Assembly (NCBI GenBank): GCA_020832465.1
Contig: JAFIER010000200.1
Location: 1-64,000 of the forward strand
Reading direction: 5' to 3'
DNA: 64,000 nucleotides
DNA from: Bernardetiaceae bacterium
GTDB lineage: Bacteria; Bacteroidota; Bacteroidia; Cytophagales; Bernardetiaceae
The position numbers were made by a program, and so were the translations under genes. The notes beneath the pieces are model-generated. The model did no database searches. It saw only the letters and a program-made list of their open reading frames with translations, and was not told the DNA's origin. Positions 34,660-43,244 of the stretch are shown here, in pieces. How positions within the stretch are numbered: position 1 is the stretch's first letter; every line of letters starts with the position of its first letter.

Positions 34660-35241
34660 ATGCGAGATTTAAATTTATCTTTGCCTAAGGTCGTCGTACT
34701 TTTTGGTGCTGAGTGTACGGGTAAGAGTACGCTATCTCGTGCCTTATCACTTCATTATCAGACGCTTTATAATCCTGAATATGTACGTTTGTACTTAGAG
34801 GAGCGTCATCGCTTAGGTTTGATAGCAAGCGAGCAGGATTTGACATATAGCGAGGTTGAGCAAGTCGCTTTGGGGCAGCTTATCAGCGAAAAGCAAACCC
34901 TTGTGCAAGCTCACTTGCAAAAAAAAGATTATATTTTTTTGGATACAAATTTACTTTCAACGGCTGTTTATAGCCGTGAAATTTACGGTAAGCAGCCAGT
35001 TTGGATAAATCAAGCCATTGCAGAGCAGCCTTATGATTTGTATTTTTTTTTAGCAGATGATTTTGCATGGCAGGCTGACGCACAGCGTAGCACGGCGCAG
35101 AGCCGTACGAATTTTCAGCAAATGATGAAGGCAGAGCTTCGCCGTCGCAATATTGATTTTTGCCCTGTAAGTGGAAGCCTTCAAGCACGCATAGCATTTT
35201 GTAAAGATTATTTAGAGCGACACTATGCAAGTCAGAAATGA
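34660..35241 (+). CDS. NadR-type P-loop ATPase (putative nicotinamide riboside kinase)
   Basis: 193 residues from ATG 34660 (an upstream in-frame extension to 34600 is not family-like). Walker A is FGAECTGKSTLSRAL, followed by YNPEYVRLYLEE, DTNLLSTAVYSREIYG and a C-terminal helix FCKDYLERHY. This is the AAA_28 / NadR C-terminal kinase fold, which phosphorylates nicotinamide riboside to NMN. The adenylyltransferase half of NadR is absent and no PnuC transporter is adjacent, so the substrate is an inference. Confidence 0.8.
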   Translation: MRDLNLSLPKVVVLFGAECTGKSTLSRALSLHYQTLYNPEYVRLYLEERHRLGLIASEQDLTYSEVEQVALGQLISEKQTLVQAHLQKKDYIFLDTNLLSTAVYSREIYGKQPVWINQAIAEQPYDLYFFLADDFAWQADAQRSTAQSRTNFQQMMKAELRRRNIDFCPVSGSLQARIAFCKDYLERHYASQK

Positions 35242-35487
35242 GATGTCTTCAAGGGGCTTTTCTAAGACTTTTTGCATATAGCCTATCTGGGTATGAGCAG
35301 GCTTTGTTTATATCATTGCGCATAACATTTTGTTATTTTTTTGTGGTATAAAGCCTATATTTTTAGAAAAAATTTGCAAAATGCGATTTTTTTTGCTATT
35401 TTCGTAAAATTACTGCGGTCTTGCTACCAACAAAAAATGAATAATTTTTTTTGCAAATAACTTATCACTCATAATTTATCAAGATTG

Positions 35488-35781
35488 ATGCCTATTGATT
35501 TGCTTTTTCTTTTGGGGGCGGCGGCTATGTTTTCTATTGGTTTGATGCTTTTGCTGACTCGTCGTAATGCAGTAGCGGCTTTATTAGGCGTAGAGCTTAT
35601 GCTTAATGCAGCAGCGTTGAATCTTATTGCCGCAACTTTCCGACACCCAGAATGGTGGGAGGCTCACGTATTTATTTTGTTTTTGATGGTTGTAGCGGTA
35701 GCAGAAGCTGCTGTTGGATTGACTATTATTTTGAGGCTTTATAGACGTTTTAGAAGTGTAAACGTCGATGCAAGCTTTTGA
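35488..35781 (+). CDS. nuoK: NADH-quinone oxidoreductase subunit K (isolated gene)
   Basis: 97 residues with three membrane helices. LTRRNAVAALLGVELMLNAAALNLIAA contains the conserved helix-2 Glu, and VVAVAEAAVGLTIILRLYRR the helix-3 Glu. NuoK is one of the antiporter-like proton-channel subunits of complex I. The start ATG is at 35488; a TTG one codon earlier is the alternative. It lies outside any nuo operon here: neighbours are a kinase gene and a small HNH gene. Confidence 0.9.
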   Translation: MPIDLLFLLGAAAMFSIGLMLLLTRRNAVAALLGVELMLNAAALNLIAATFRHPEWWEAHVFILFLMVVAVAEAAVGLTIILRLYRRFRSVNVDASF

Positions 35782-35811
35782 TAAACTCTATAATAAATAT
35801 GCTCATTGCCT

Positions 35812-36096
35812 ATGCAAAAGGAAAAATATGGCAATTGCCAACTTTGCCAACGCGAAAAAAACCTAACTTTTCATCATTTGATTCCACGTAAGCTACATCG
35901 AAAAAAGTTTTTTTTGAAGTTATTTACCAAGTCTTATATGCAAACTCATGGGCTAAACCTTTGTAGAAAGTGCCATAGTACTTTGCATCAATTTTATGAT
36001 GAGAAAACCTTAGGCCTTGAGTATAATACATTAGAAAAACTGCAAAAAGATGAAAAAATAAATCGCTATTTGGCATGGGTTGTCAAAACGCGCTAA
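35812..36096 (+). CDS. Small HNH-nuclease-like protein
   Basis: 94 residues. CQLCQREKNLTFHHLIPRKLH followed by GLNLCRKCHSTLHQFYDEKTLG gives two CxxC zinc pairs, the HH of the HNH core and the final H. This fits a compact HNH endonuclease domain without any other module. It starts 30 bp after nuoK, so it may be co-transcribed. No restriction-modification or phage gene is near. A structural zinc-finger role is also possible. Confidence 0.75.
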   Translation: MQKEKYGNCQLCQREKNLTFHHLIPRKLHRKKFFLKLFTKSYMQTHGLNLCRKCHSTLHQFYDEKTLGLEYNTLEKLQKDEKINRYLAWVVKTR

Positions 36097-36170
36097 AAAA
36101 ATAGCGTAAATCTTTTCGTACGCCTTACTGAAGTTATACACAAAGGGTGCAATGCAAAACTACGCGGTTT

Positions 36171-36193
36171 GTGTTTGGTGGGACACCAAACAC
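36171..36193. repeat. GTGTTTGGTG palindrome
   Basis: GTGTTTGGTG and CACCAAACAC are perfect 10-bp arms around GGA. The right arm plus flank (GGACACCAAACACGGC, 36181-36196) is found again, reversed, at 60453-60468. Confidence 0.6.
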
Positions 36194-36378
36194 GGCGAGA
36201 GTAGTTATTTTAAGACAGTAACTTATGCTACTGCGTAAATATGAATTGCACCCTACACAAAGCATCAAAAAAATAGCAATAATAATATGGCGCAAAGCCA
36301 ATGTTATTGTTCAAGTGATTGATTTTACAGTTGCTTACTTTGTACTGATACTGATAATACAGACTATAAACATATACT

Positions 36379-37404
36379 ATGTCAAAAGACTTGATTTTGC
36401 TTTTTTCCGATAAAAAAAACGAGGAACTCTCGCCTATGCACAAGCAGTTTAATTGGCGCATCAAGCGACTCAATGCTTTAGAATCGGAATATAAAAAAGT
36501 AAAAAATGAAATTGCCGATATCAAACGCATTGTGCAGGAGCAGGTTTCGCCACTTATCAATGATGTCGCCGAGAAAAAAATTCAATTTTTAAAAATTCTC
36601 GACGAGGCTTATCAAACGCATTATTTTTCATATACAGAAAAGCGAAAAATAAAGAGTTTGATTTTGGATAAATGCTTTGAAATAGAAAAATATTATGGTG
36701 GAAGCCCCGTCGTTGACGAAATTTATGCGCGTTATGAGGACAAAGAAGAAGATAGCCTTGGTGTTTTTGATATTCTTAATGACCTGAGCAAAGCAGCTGA
36801 ACAAGTACTTGAGGGCTTTCAAAAAGGCATGGAAGAGGGCAAAAAAACAGAAAATACTGAACAAAGTGGACAAACGCCAGAGGAGAAGCAAAAAGTAAGG
36901 CATCTCCAAAAAAGCGATAAGCTCGCCGCCCGTTTGTATAAGCAGTTAGCCAAAATTTTGCACCCCGACCGTGAGCCTGACGAGCAAAAAAGAGTGCTCA
37001 AAAACGAACTTATGCAAAAACTTGCAGAGGCTTATAAGAAAAAAGATATTTTTAGTATCCTAAAATTGCAAGCTGAGTACGGAGATACCGATACTAAAGA
37101 AGATATTTTTGACCAAGAGCAACTCGATTTGCTTAATAATTTGCTTGCGCAACAAATCAAAAGGTATGAGCAAGATATTCATAAACTCACTGTATCAGGG
37201 CAAGAATCCTCCCTTTATAAAGAGTTTAAAGGTTCAAAAAATCAAAAAGAAATTAGGCTTGAGCAGTATAAGCAAAGCCTTATACAACAGCTCGAGGAGC
37301 TTATAGACGAAGTGCATATCCTTACGGATAAGCGAAAACTACGTAATTTTTTGTATTATTATGAAGAGGGAGTCCATAGGCGCACAATTTATGAACGTAA
37401 ATAA
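36379..37404 (+). CDS. Coiled-coil protein with an internal J-domain-like segment
   Basis: 341 residues, soluble and highly charged. A first helical region (NWRIKRLNALESEYKKVKNEI) leads to a C-terminal half with RLYKQLAKILHPDREPDEQKR...LMQKLAEAYKKKDIFSILKLQ. This has the HPD motif and helix layout of a J-domain (helices II and III), placed in the middle (about 185-235) rather than at the N-terminus. Similar J-domain proteins with HPDREPD occur in Proteobacteria. The rest is coiled coil. It may stimulate an Hsp70, but the partner is unknown. Confidence 0.75.
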   Translation: MSKDLILLFSDKKNEELSPMHKQFNWRIKRLNALESEYKKVKNEIADIKRIVQEQVSPLINDVAEKKIQFLKILDEAYQTHYFSYTEKRKIKSLILDKCFEIEKYYGGSPVVDEIYARYEDKEEDSLGVFDILNDLSKAAEQVLEGFQKGMEEGKKTENTEQSGQTPEEKQKVRHLQKSDKLAARLYKQLAKILHPDREPDEQKRVLKNELMQKLAEAYKKKDIFSILKLQAEYGDTDTKEDIFDQEQLDLLNNLLAQQIKRYEQDIHKLTVSGQESSLYKEFKGSKNQKEIRLEQYKQSLIQQLEELIDEVHILTDKRKLRNFLYYYEEGVHRRTIYERK

Positions 37405-37420
37405 AAAAAATATAAGCATA

Positions 37421-37455
37421 AAAAAAAAGGCGATGCTATAAGCACACGCCTTTTT
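37421..37455 (+). terminator. Intrinsic terminator after the J-domain-like gene
   Basis: AAAAAGGCG ... CGCCTTTTT with an inner TGCT/AGCA pair, then a short T-rich tail. It lies 17 bp after the stop codon. Confidence 0.75.
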
Positions 37456-37510
37456 GACCTTAACCAATAAACAACACATAAAACACACGCCCTACTTTAA
37501 CATAGGGAGC

Positions 37511-37534
37511 GAAGGGAATTTTTGTTTTCCCTTC
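37511..37534. other. Inverted repeat upstream of the Lrp/AsnC gene
   Basis: GAAGGGAA and TTCCCTTC form perfect 8-bp arms, 144 bp before the regulator's start. It could be an operator (Lrp proteins often self-regulate) or part of the upstream termination region. No second copy was seen. Confidence 0.3.
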
Positions 37535-37677
37535 AAGTTCAAAACAAAGATACGGCAAAAAATTGAAAAAACAAATTATTTGCAAAGTTTTTTTAAGTTT
37601 ATTGCTAAATTCTTAATCAAACAAGTTTATTTTTACGACTTTTACTAAAATTTACCAATAATAACACACATCACACA

Positions 37678-38199
37678 ATGGACAAAAATTCAGGAATTGA
37701 TAGTTTTGACTTGCAAATACTTGCTGAACTATTACAAAACGCCAAAACACCTTACACCGAAGTTGCCGAAAAGGTGAATGTCTCGGGCGGTACGATTCAT
37801 GTGCGCATGAAAAAACTCGAACGGCTCGGCATCGTGCAAGGTGCGTCGCTAAATATTGATTTTAGCAAATTAGGTTATGACATTACGGCTTTTTTAGGAA
37901 TTTATTTAGAAAAATCTTCGCTTTACGAAGAAGTACTCAAAGAACTTTCTAAAATTCCCGAAATTTTAAATCTACATTATACCACGGGTGCTTACGGCAT
38001 TTTTGCACGTTTGTTATGTCGTGATACAAAGCATTTACGCAATGTACTGCATGACAAAATTCAAAAAGTCAAAGGTATTGCACGCACTGAAACATTTATT
38101 TCCCTCGAGGAGAGACTCGACCGCGCCCCAGTGCTTTTTACCGAAGAAGACCGTGAGAAACAATTCATGCTCGCCGAGGAGGAAGAGGTACAAGATTAG
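37678..38199 (+). CDS. Lrp/AsnC family transcriptional regulator
   Basis: 173 residues. The N-terminal winged helix-turn-helix reads IDSFDLQILAELLQNAKTPYTEVAEKVNVSGGTIHVRMKKLERLGIVQG. A C-terminal RAM (ligand-binding) domain includes GYDITAFLGIYL, LHYTTGAYGIFARLL and RTETFISLEER. Such regulators respond to amino acids as octamers. The acidic C-terminal tail (EEDREKQFMLAEEEEVQD) extends a little beyond the family core. Neighbouring genes give no clear hint of the regulon. Confidence 0.92.
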   Translation: MDKNSGIDSFDLQILAELLQNAKTPYTEVAEKVNVSGGTIHVRMKKLERLGIVQGASLNIDFSKLGYDITAFLGIYLEKSSLYEEVLKELSKIPEILNLHYTTGAYGIFARLLCRDTKHLRNVLHDKIQKVKGIARTETFISLEERLDRAPVLFTEEDREKQFMLAEEEEVQD

Positions 38200-38322
38200 A
38201 AACTTTTGATAAAAATTTAAGTTTTACAAAAGAGGCAGCACCCACAGGACCTGGCGTACTGTGGGCGCTATGCCTAAATCAGACCACTTATATCCCTTGT
38301 TTTTTATTCTGACTTATAAAAC

Positions 38323-38946
38323 ATGAAAAAACTATTTGTACATCGCCCTTTATACATTTTTGTTTGCTGGAGCTTGATTTTATCGCTTTTGAGTGCTTGC
38401 TACGAAGCCAAAGTCCCCGATAAAGAGTTAGAGCCCGATGCTTATGCACAAATTATTCAAGAAGAGCGCGACAAAACCGATAGGTGGATGCGTAGCGATA
38501 GCGGTTCGCCGATATTAGACAAAGAAAAGTTTGAAGGTATTGCTTATTTTGCACCTAATCAAGATTATATTGTTAAAGCCAAACTGGAACTTATTGATGA
38601 CGGTAAAATTATCGAAATTCCTACTAATACCGGTAAAGTACGTCGGTTTGTGCGCTATGCTAAAGCGCGCTTTAACCATAAAGAACAACCCTATGAAGTT
38701 ACGCTACTCAAATCTATAGATGCGCCTAAGGTTATTTCGCTGCTCTTTACAGACGAAACATCTGGAAAAAGCACCTACGAAGCAGGTCGGTATTTAGAAC
38801 CTGAAATCAATGGTACGTTCGTATGGCTTGATTTTAATCGTGCTTATCAGCCCTACTGTGCATATAATGAAACTTTTGATTGCCCTATTCCACCCAAAGA
38901 AAATCATTTGAACTTTGAAATTAAGGCAGGAGAAAAAATGCCTTAG
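38323..38946 (+). CDS. DUF1684 lipoprotein
   Basis: 207 residues. The lipobox is LLSAC (C26). The body has the DUF1684 signature: SPILDKEKFEGIAYFAPNQDYIVKAKLEL, a central beta region, TYEAGRYLEPEINGTFVWLDFNRAYQPYCAYNETFDCPIPPKENHL with the conserved YNPYCAYN-like and CPxPPxxN motifs. The family has no settled function. It is 123 bp after the Lrp-type regulator; a GC-rich hairpin (38237-38269) lies between them. The TRAP subunit gene follows 74 bp later. Confidence 0.87.
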   Translation: MKKLFVHRPLYIFVCWSLILSLLSACYEAKVPDKELEPDAYAQIIQEERDKTDRWMRSDSGSPILDKEKFEGIAYFAPNQDYIVKAKLELIDDGKIIEIPTNTGKVRRFVRYAKARFNHKEQPYEVTLLKSIDAPKVISLLFTDETSGKSTYEAGRYLEPEINGTFVWLDFNRAYQPYCAYNETFDCPIPPKENHLNFEIKAGEKMP

Positions 38947-39020
38947 CAATTTGTGGTTTTTGGAAGCATAGTGCATGAAAAAATTATTTTTACATCAAAT
39001 CATAGGATTAGATTTAAATT

Positions 39021-39557
39021 ATGGCAAAAATATTATTTCGCATATCACAAAGTATTGATAAGCTAAATCGTTTTATCGGCGAGAAAATCGCTTGGTTGAG
39101 CTTGGCATTAGTATTGGTTTTTTGTTATGATGTTTTTATGCGTTATTTTTTGGATAGTTCAAGTGCTTCTACTTTCGAACTTGAGTGGCATATTTTTTCA
39201 TTTCTTTTTTTGCTTTCAGCGGGCTATACTTTTTTGAATGATGGTCATGTGCGTGTCGATGTATTTTACGATCGTTTGGGTGCGCAAAGCAAAGCCTATA
39301 TCAATATTTTAGGCGTACTTTTTTTTCTTTTTCCCTTTGCGGGAATTTTACTTTGGCAAGGAGGAATTTTTGCTTATAATGCTTTTGTATGGGGAGAGGT
39401 CTCGGGCGATCCTGGCGGATTGCCTTTTCGTTTTCTTGTCAAATCTGCCATACCGCTCTCGATGCTTCTACTAATTTTGCAGGGAATTTCGCTATTGATA
39501 CAATCTTTTTTTGTAATTTTAAAATTCCCTTATGCAGAATCAGCCTCAGCAACTTGA
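39021..39557 (+). CDS. TRAP transporter small permease (DctQ-like), no partner genes in view
   Basis: 178 residues with four membrane helices. It shows the DctQ pattern: FCYDVFMRYFLDSSSASTFELEW, AGYTFLNDGHVRVDVFY, and GEVSGDPGGLPFRFLVKSAIPLSMLLLILQGISLLI. In TRAP systems this subunit supports the large DctM permease and a periplasmic binding protein. Neither is next to it: the upstream gene is a DUF1684 lipoprotein and the downstream gene converges 14 bp away. Confidence 0.87.
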   Translation: MAKILFRISQSIDKLNRFIGEKIAWLSLALVLVFCYDVFMRYFLDSSSASTFELEWHIFSFLFLLSAGYTFLNDGHVRVDVFYDRLGAQSKAYINILGVLFFLFPFAGILLWQGGIFAYNAFVWGEVSGDPGGLPFRFLVKSAIPLSMLLLILQGISLLIQSFFVILKFPYAESASAT

Positions 39558-39571
39558 TAAACTTGCTTGTA

Positions 39572-41530
39572 TCAATAGAGTTTTGAGAGTGCGACATTTT
39601 GCCTATAGGCTCTATGAAGTGTATCAATCATCTTGTTCCAACTCTCAAATTTATCATTCTTTAAAATCAGGTATTGGCTATAAATTTTTTTATTGTAAAT
39701 CAGCGTATTGTTTTGCTTTTCATAGTTGATTTCGAATCCAAAAAGAGAGTCTTTGTAGGCAAAATTTGGAGGTATATGCTCGGTTGCATAGTTTTTGGGA
39801 ATAGTAAGTGTATAGTAATGGGATTGATTAAAATAAAAATTAGCATATACATCGCTTTTTCGTGTTTTGCTTATTTCTGTATTTTTCCAAATAAGATGCA
39901 GGTTCAGATTTAGAAAAACATCGCTATACATTTTTTGAATGTGCTTTATGAAGGATACTTTATAGTAAATAAGTAGTGGTAAATCAGGCTCATATAGATT
40001 TTCTATACGAAAATCGTGTAAAAATATATTTTCCTTGTAGGGGTTAATGACCCTAATAATATTTCTTTGCATTTCGTATTGCATACCTTTTTCGTGTAAG
40101 AAAGGGGTAATAATTGCACGTGAGTATCCTTCAAAGCTCATTTTTCCTTCGATAAATAGGCTGTCATCTTTCATGTATAATTGTGCTGTATCTGTGGTTT
40201 GGTTTTGCACGGCTGTTACAATCGGGACTTTTTCTATTTTGTATTGCTGGCTATCTATGGCAATAAGTGCTTCTTTACCTTGTATAAACTCACTTGGGAT
40301 TCCGAAAGGGAGATAAGAAGCAGTAGCATCTAAGAAATACTTTTTGTCTTGTATTTTGAGTACGGCTATCATGTGGTTATCAGTAGCGGGTGTGGGCATA
40401 TTTTCATAGGTATAGGGAAGGTCTCGCGAGCCTATCCAAGCAAAGTAAGCTTCGAGCCCTACTTCACGCAACATAGCGACGAGTAGCGCTGTCATATCTT
40501 TGCAGTCTCCATATCTTTTTTGCATAACCTCAGAGGGTAGGTCAGGCACGAACCCACGCATACCATCTTCGAAGGCAATATATTTGATAGACTGCGTAAC
40601 CCAGCGATAAATACTCCGTGCTTTTGCCTGCGGTGTATCTGCATTTTTTATAATTTGGGCTATAATTTGTTTTTGCGCTTCGGATAGTTTTTCTGTATCT
40701 GAATGTTTTATAAACTGATAATACCAATGATATAGATTTTGTGTATCGTTAAGCACATATTTTATTTTTCCATTAGCAAACTCCACTTTGTTGATAAAAA
40801 CAAAAACGTGTGGCGTTTGATAGCGAAAAGGCGGGCTACTTTTTTCCTCGATATAAGGTGGAATTTGCTCACCCTCCCAGTAATAAATTCTGCTTTTTTT
40901 GTCTTGAAAATGCCTAAAAGAAATATTATCGTTTTTTTTACCAAAAAAACGATGCGCTACTTGCATCTCTAAGGGCATCTCAACTCTATAACTCACTCGC
41001 TCCGTAGGTAGGCTATGGTGGTTCAAATATACTGCACTAATAAAGCGAGGTTCTTTTAATACTTCGGTATAAGATAGCACGGTGCGCGCGCCAGGACGCA
41101 CCGCAGGAAAATAAAAATAAGTCTCACGTGTATCGTTATAAAAAATATCCTCGGAGCGCAAATCCCTTGTCATAAAATGCGTTACCTCCTCGATGCGATA
41201 TTTTTTTCCATTAGGAATAAGCGTGTGGGCTTTAAGGTCTTTGAGTTCGGTGAAGCTCGAGTAGGGAATGCTCTCTTGCGAGAGATGCGCCGAGCCTTCT
41301 TTGAGGTGCAATACATCGCTAAGGTGATGGGCTTTAATCTCAAAACGGTCTGTTAGGCTATCGTAATCTAGAAAAAGATGTACTTTTTTTTCTAAAATTA
41401 CCGCGCTATAATAAGGGTATTTTTGTTGCAGGCGCGCCAATAGCTCGTCAGGCTTTTGAGCTTTTACAAAGCTAAACCCCAAAAACAATGGTAAACAAAA
41501 GCAAAATAAAGTGAGTATAGATAAACGCAT
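39572..41530 (-). CDS. DUF3857 / transglutaminase-like domain secreted protein
   Basis: 652 residues with a signal peptide (LSILTLFCFCLPLFLGFSFVKAQ). An N-terminal DUF3857-like beta domain (about 40-250; YSSFTELKDLKAHTLIPNGKKY, YFYFPAVRPGARTVLSYTE) precedes a transglutaminase-like core: ARSIYRWVTQSIKYIAFEDG, RYGDCKDMTALLVAMLREVG (catalytic Cys), DNHMIAVL (His) and FLDATASYLPFG (Asp). The C-terminal part is beta rich. All three catalytic residues are present, so it could be a protease or amidase; substrates are unknown. The family is frequent and exported in Bacteroidota. Confidence 0.9.
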   Translation of the reverse strand: MRLSILTLFCFCLPLFLGFSFVKAQKPDELLARLQQKYPYYSAVILEKKVHLFLDYDSLTDRFEIKAHHLSDVLHLKEGSAHLSQESIPYSSFTELKDLKAHTLIPNGKKYRIEEVTHFMTRDLRSEDIFYNDTRETYFYFPAVRPGARTVLSYTEVLKEPRFISAVYLNHHSLPTERVSYRVEMPLEMQVAHRFFGKKNDNISFRHFQDKKSRIYYWEGEQIPPYIEEKSSPPFRYQTPHVFVFINKVEFANGKIKYVLNDTQNLYHWYYQFIKHSDTEKLSEAQKQIIAQIIKNADTPQAKARSIYRWVTQSIKYIAFEDGMRGFVPDLPSEVMQKRYGDCKDMTALLVAMLREVGLEAYFAWIGSRDLPYTYENMPTPATDNHMIAVLKIQDKKYFLDATASYLPFGIPSEFIQGKEALIAIDSQQYKIEKVPIVTAVQNQTTDTAQLYMKDDSLFIEGKMSFEGYSRAIITPFLHEKGMQYEMQRNIIRVINPYKENIFLHDFRIENLYEPDLPLLIYYKVSFIKHIQKMYSDVFLNLNLHLIWKNTEISKTRKSDVYANFYFNQSHYYTLTIPKNYATEHIPPNFAYKDSLFGFEINYEKQNNTLIYNKKIYSQYLILKNDKFESWNKMIDTLHRAYRQNVALSKLY

Positions 41531-41591
41531 GAATAGTTTGTTTTTTTGGCAAAAAATACGTAATTTTGTTCATATAAAAGCTATGCAAGGA

Positions 41592-41697
41592 CATACTATT
41601 ATACATTTTTCATAGTTTAGGGGCAAAGCCCGCACGGCGCTATAGAAAAAGAGCTTAGAAGTGACCTCTCTTGTAGAAACTTTCACATTATTTCTAA
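41592..41697 (-). mobile_element. Decayed miniature element (reversed)
   Basis: It starts with an intact end CATACTATTATACATTTTTC, continues with the eroded long palindrome (CATAGTTTAGGGGCAAAG / CCGCACGGCGCTATAG) and AAAAAGAGCTTAGAA, then a mutated hairpin 1. The other end is lost. Confidence 0.65.
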
Positions 41698-41784
41698 ATT
41701 AGCAAAAAATGAGCATAACATGCAACTTTCCTTCCTATATCCTTGCTATTGTTAGATAGATATATACCATAAAGTCATTTGATT

Positions 41785-42549
41785 ATGAAAGATTCCGATT
41801 TAGATAACGAATTGCAGGCATTTGCACGGGGCGGTGCCTTAGAATACAATACACAGCGACCCGCTTTAATTCTTAGCGAATACGGACGAAACGTACAAAA
41901 ACTTACACGCTATTTGCTCAAAATTGAAGACCGTGAGGCGCGCACAAGGGCGGCGCATACGCTTATATCCCTGCTCAAACAGCTCAATCCAGCTGTCAGA
42001 GAAAGTTCTGATAATATACAAAGAATCTGGGACCATCTTTATTTGATGACAGATTTAAAGCTCGATATCGACGGTCCGTATCCGCCACCAGAGGCAGATG
42101 TACTCAACAAAAAACCACTTCCAGTAGGCTATGCTGACGGTCCGCTAAGGTTTAGGCACTACGGGCGAAATATCGAAATTCTTATCAATCACGCCTTACG
42201 TATTGAAGACCGTGAAGAACAGCTCGGTGCGCTCGGATACATCGGTAAGCTCATGAAAGGCTTTTATAGCACTTGGAATCGTGAAAATGGAGCAACTGAT
42301 GACATGATTATCAATGATATGAAAGCGATGGCAAAAGGTAGATTAGTCTTAGATATCGAAACAGTACAGGCACTCAAACTTTTCGAAACTGCCGAGTACA
42401 ATGACGATACACACGACTACAGCAACTTTAACCATAATAATACCTCTGGAAATAACCATAGCAACAGCAATAGACGCACAAGCACAACAGCATCTACATC
42501 AAAAAAAAGACGCAAAAGAAAAGATCCCAAAAGACCAAGCCGAAGATAA
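41785..42549 (+). CDS. DUF4290 protein
   Basis: 254 residues, soluble. It has two similar halves, each with a YGRNxxxLxxxxLxIEDRExR-type segment (SEYGRNVQKLTRYLLKIEDREAR and HYGRNIEILINHALRIEDREEQ). The YNTQRPALILSEYGRN start is the DUF4290 mark. The C-terminal 45 residues are low complexity: an Asn/His/Ser run followed by a Lys/Arg-rich tail (KKRRKRKDPKRPSRR). Function is unknown; the basic tail suggests nucleic-acid or ribosome contact. In many relatives the gene neighbours murA, which is not seen here. Confidence 0.85.
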   Translation: MKDSDLDNELQAFARGGALEYNTQRPALILSEYGRNVQKLTRYLLKIEDREARTRAAHTLISLLKQLNPAVRESSDNIQRIWDHLYLMTDLKLDIDGPYPPPEADVLNKKPLPVGYADGPLRFRHYGRNIEILINHALRIEDREEQLGALGYIGKLMKGFYSTWNRENGATDDMIINDMKAMAKGRLVLDIETVQALKLFETAEYNDDTHDYSNFNHNNTSGNNHSNSNRRTSTTASTSKKRRKRKDPKRPSRR

Positions 42550-42644
42550 ATATCAAAATGCAAATCTAAGCAATTTGAATTTGTGTAAAACGTATTGCTA
42601 ACCTAATGCGTGTAAGTCAAGTTCGTCAATAGACTTAGATAAGG

Positions 42645-42681
42645 TCAGAACTAACAGTTTTCCGAAAACTGTTAGTTCTGA
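42645..42681. repeat. AACTAACAG palindrome
   Basis: TCAGAACTAACAGTTTT and AAAACTGTTAGTTCTGA are perfect 17-bp arms around CCG, in the convergent gap between the DUF4290 and DUF4112 genes. Confidence 0.88.
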
Positions 42682-42764
42682 AAAAGTAGTCCATAGCGAA
42701 GCATATTGCATGGCCAATAATTTAGTACGGTTGTCGTGCACTCTCTTTTTGACTACTGCTAATA

Positions 42765-43244
42765 TTAGATTATCATTTGCCAAAGATACCAAAGCAGATA
42801 AAACATGGCTATAATCGTGAGTATGATAAATACTAATAGTCCTATAAGCAGTGTTTTACCTCCTTTTTGATGTTTGTTTTCGTAATGATATTCGTGTATA
42901 AGTTTGAGATTTTTGCTGTTGGCACGGTGCATAAAGTCAGCAATATTACCTACAAGGGGTACGCTACCCATAATTAAATCTACAAAGATATTTTTGAGCA
43001 TCAAGACAATAAGCATTGTGCTTGCTTTGTGCTTATAGACAGTCCATATAATAAAAAGAGAAATAGCAAAAGAAACTAAATCGCCTATAATAGGCACAAA
43101 TCCTAAAATAGGGTCTATGCCAAATTTAAAAGAGGTAAAAGGCACACGAAAAGTGCTATCTAAAACTTTGCTCAAAATCTCGATAGTGCGTAGCTCTACG
43201 GGCAGTTGCTTTTTATCCCTCGTTTCCATCTGATTTTTTGTCAT
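42765..43244 (-). CDS. DUF4112 membrane protein
   Basis: 159 residues. The DUF4112 core is ILSKVLDSTFRVPFTSFKFGIDPILGFVPIIGDLVSFAISLFIIW and LMLKNIFVDLIMGSVPLVGNIADFMHRANSKNLKLIHE, followed by a C-terminal hydrophobic helix. Proposed start ATG 43244 overlaps the DUF1232 gene by 32 bp; 43229 and 43298 are alternatives. It is the last gene of a three-gene unit with DUF1232 and the CNB protein. Confidence 0.83.
   Translation of the reverse strand: MTKNQMETRDKKQLPVELRTIEILSKVLDSTFRVPFTSFKFGIDPILGFVPIIGDLVSFAISLFIIWTVYKHKASTMLIVLMLKNIFVDLIMGSVPLVGNIADFMHRANSKNLKLIHEYHYENKHQKGGKTLLIGLLVFIILTIIAMFYLLWYLWQMII

Noticed and set aside
35812-36096. HNH protein as part of a defence island
   Set aside because: No methyltransferase, helicase or phage-related gene is adjacent; the surroundings are housekeeping genes.
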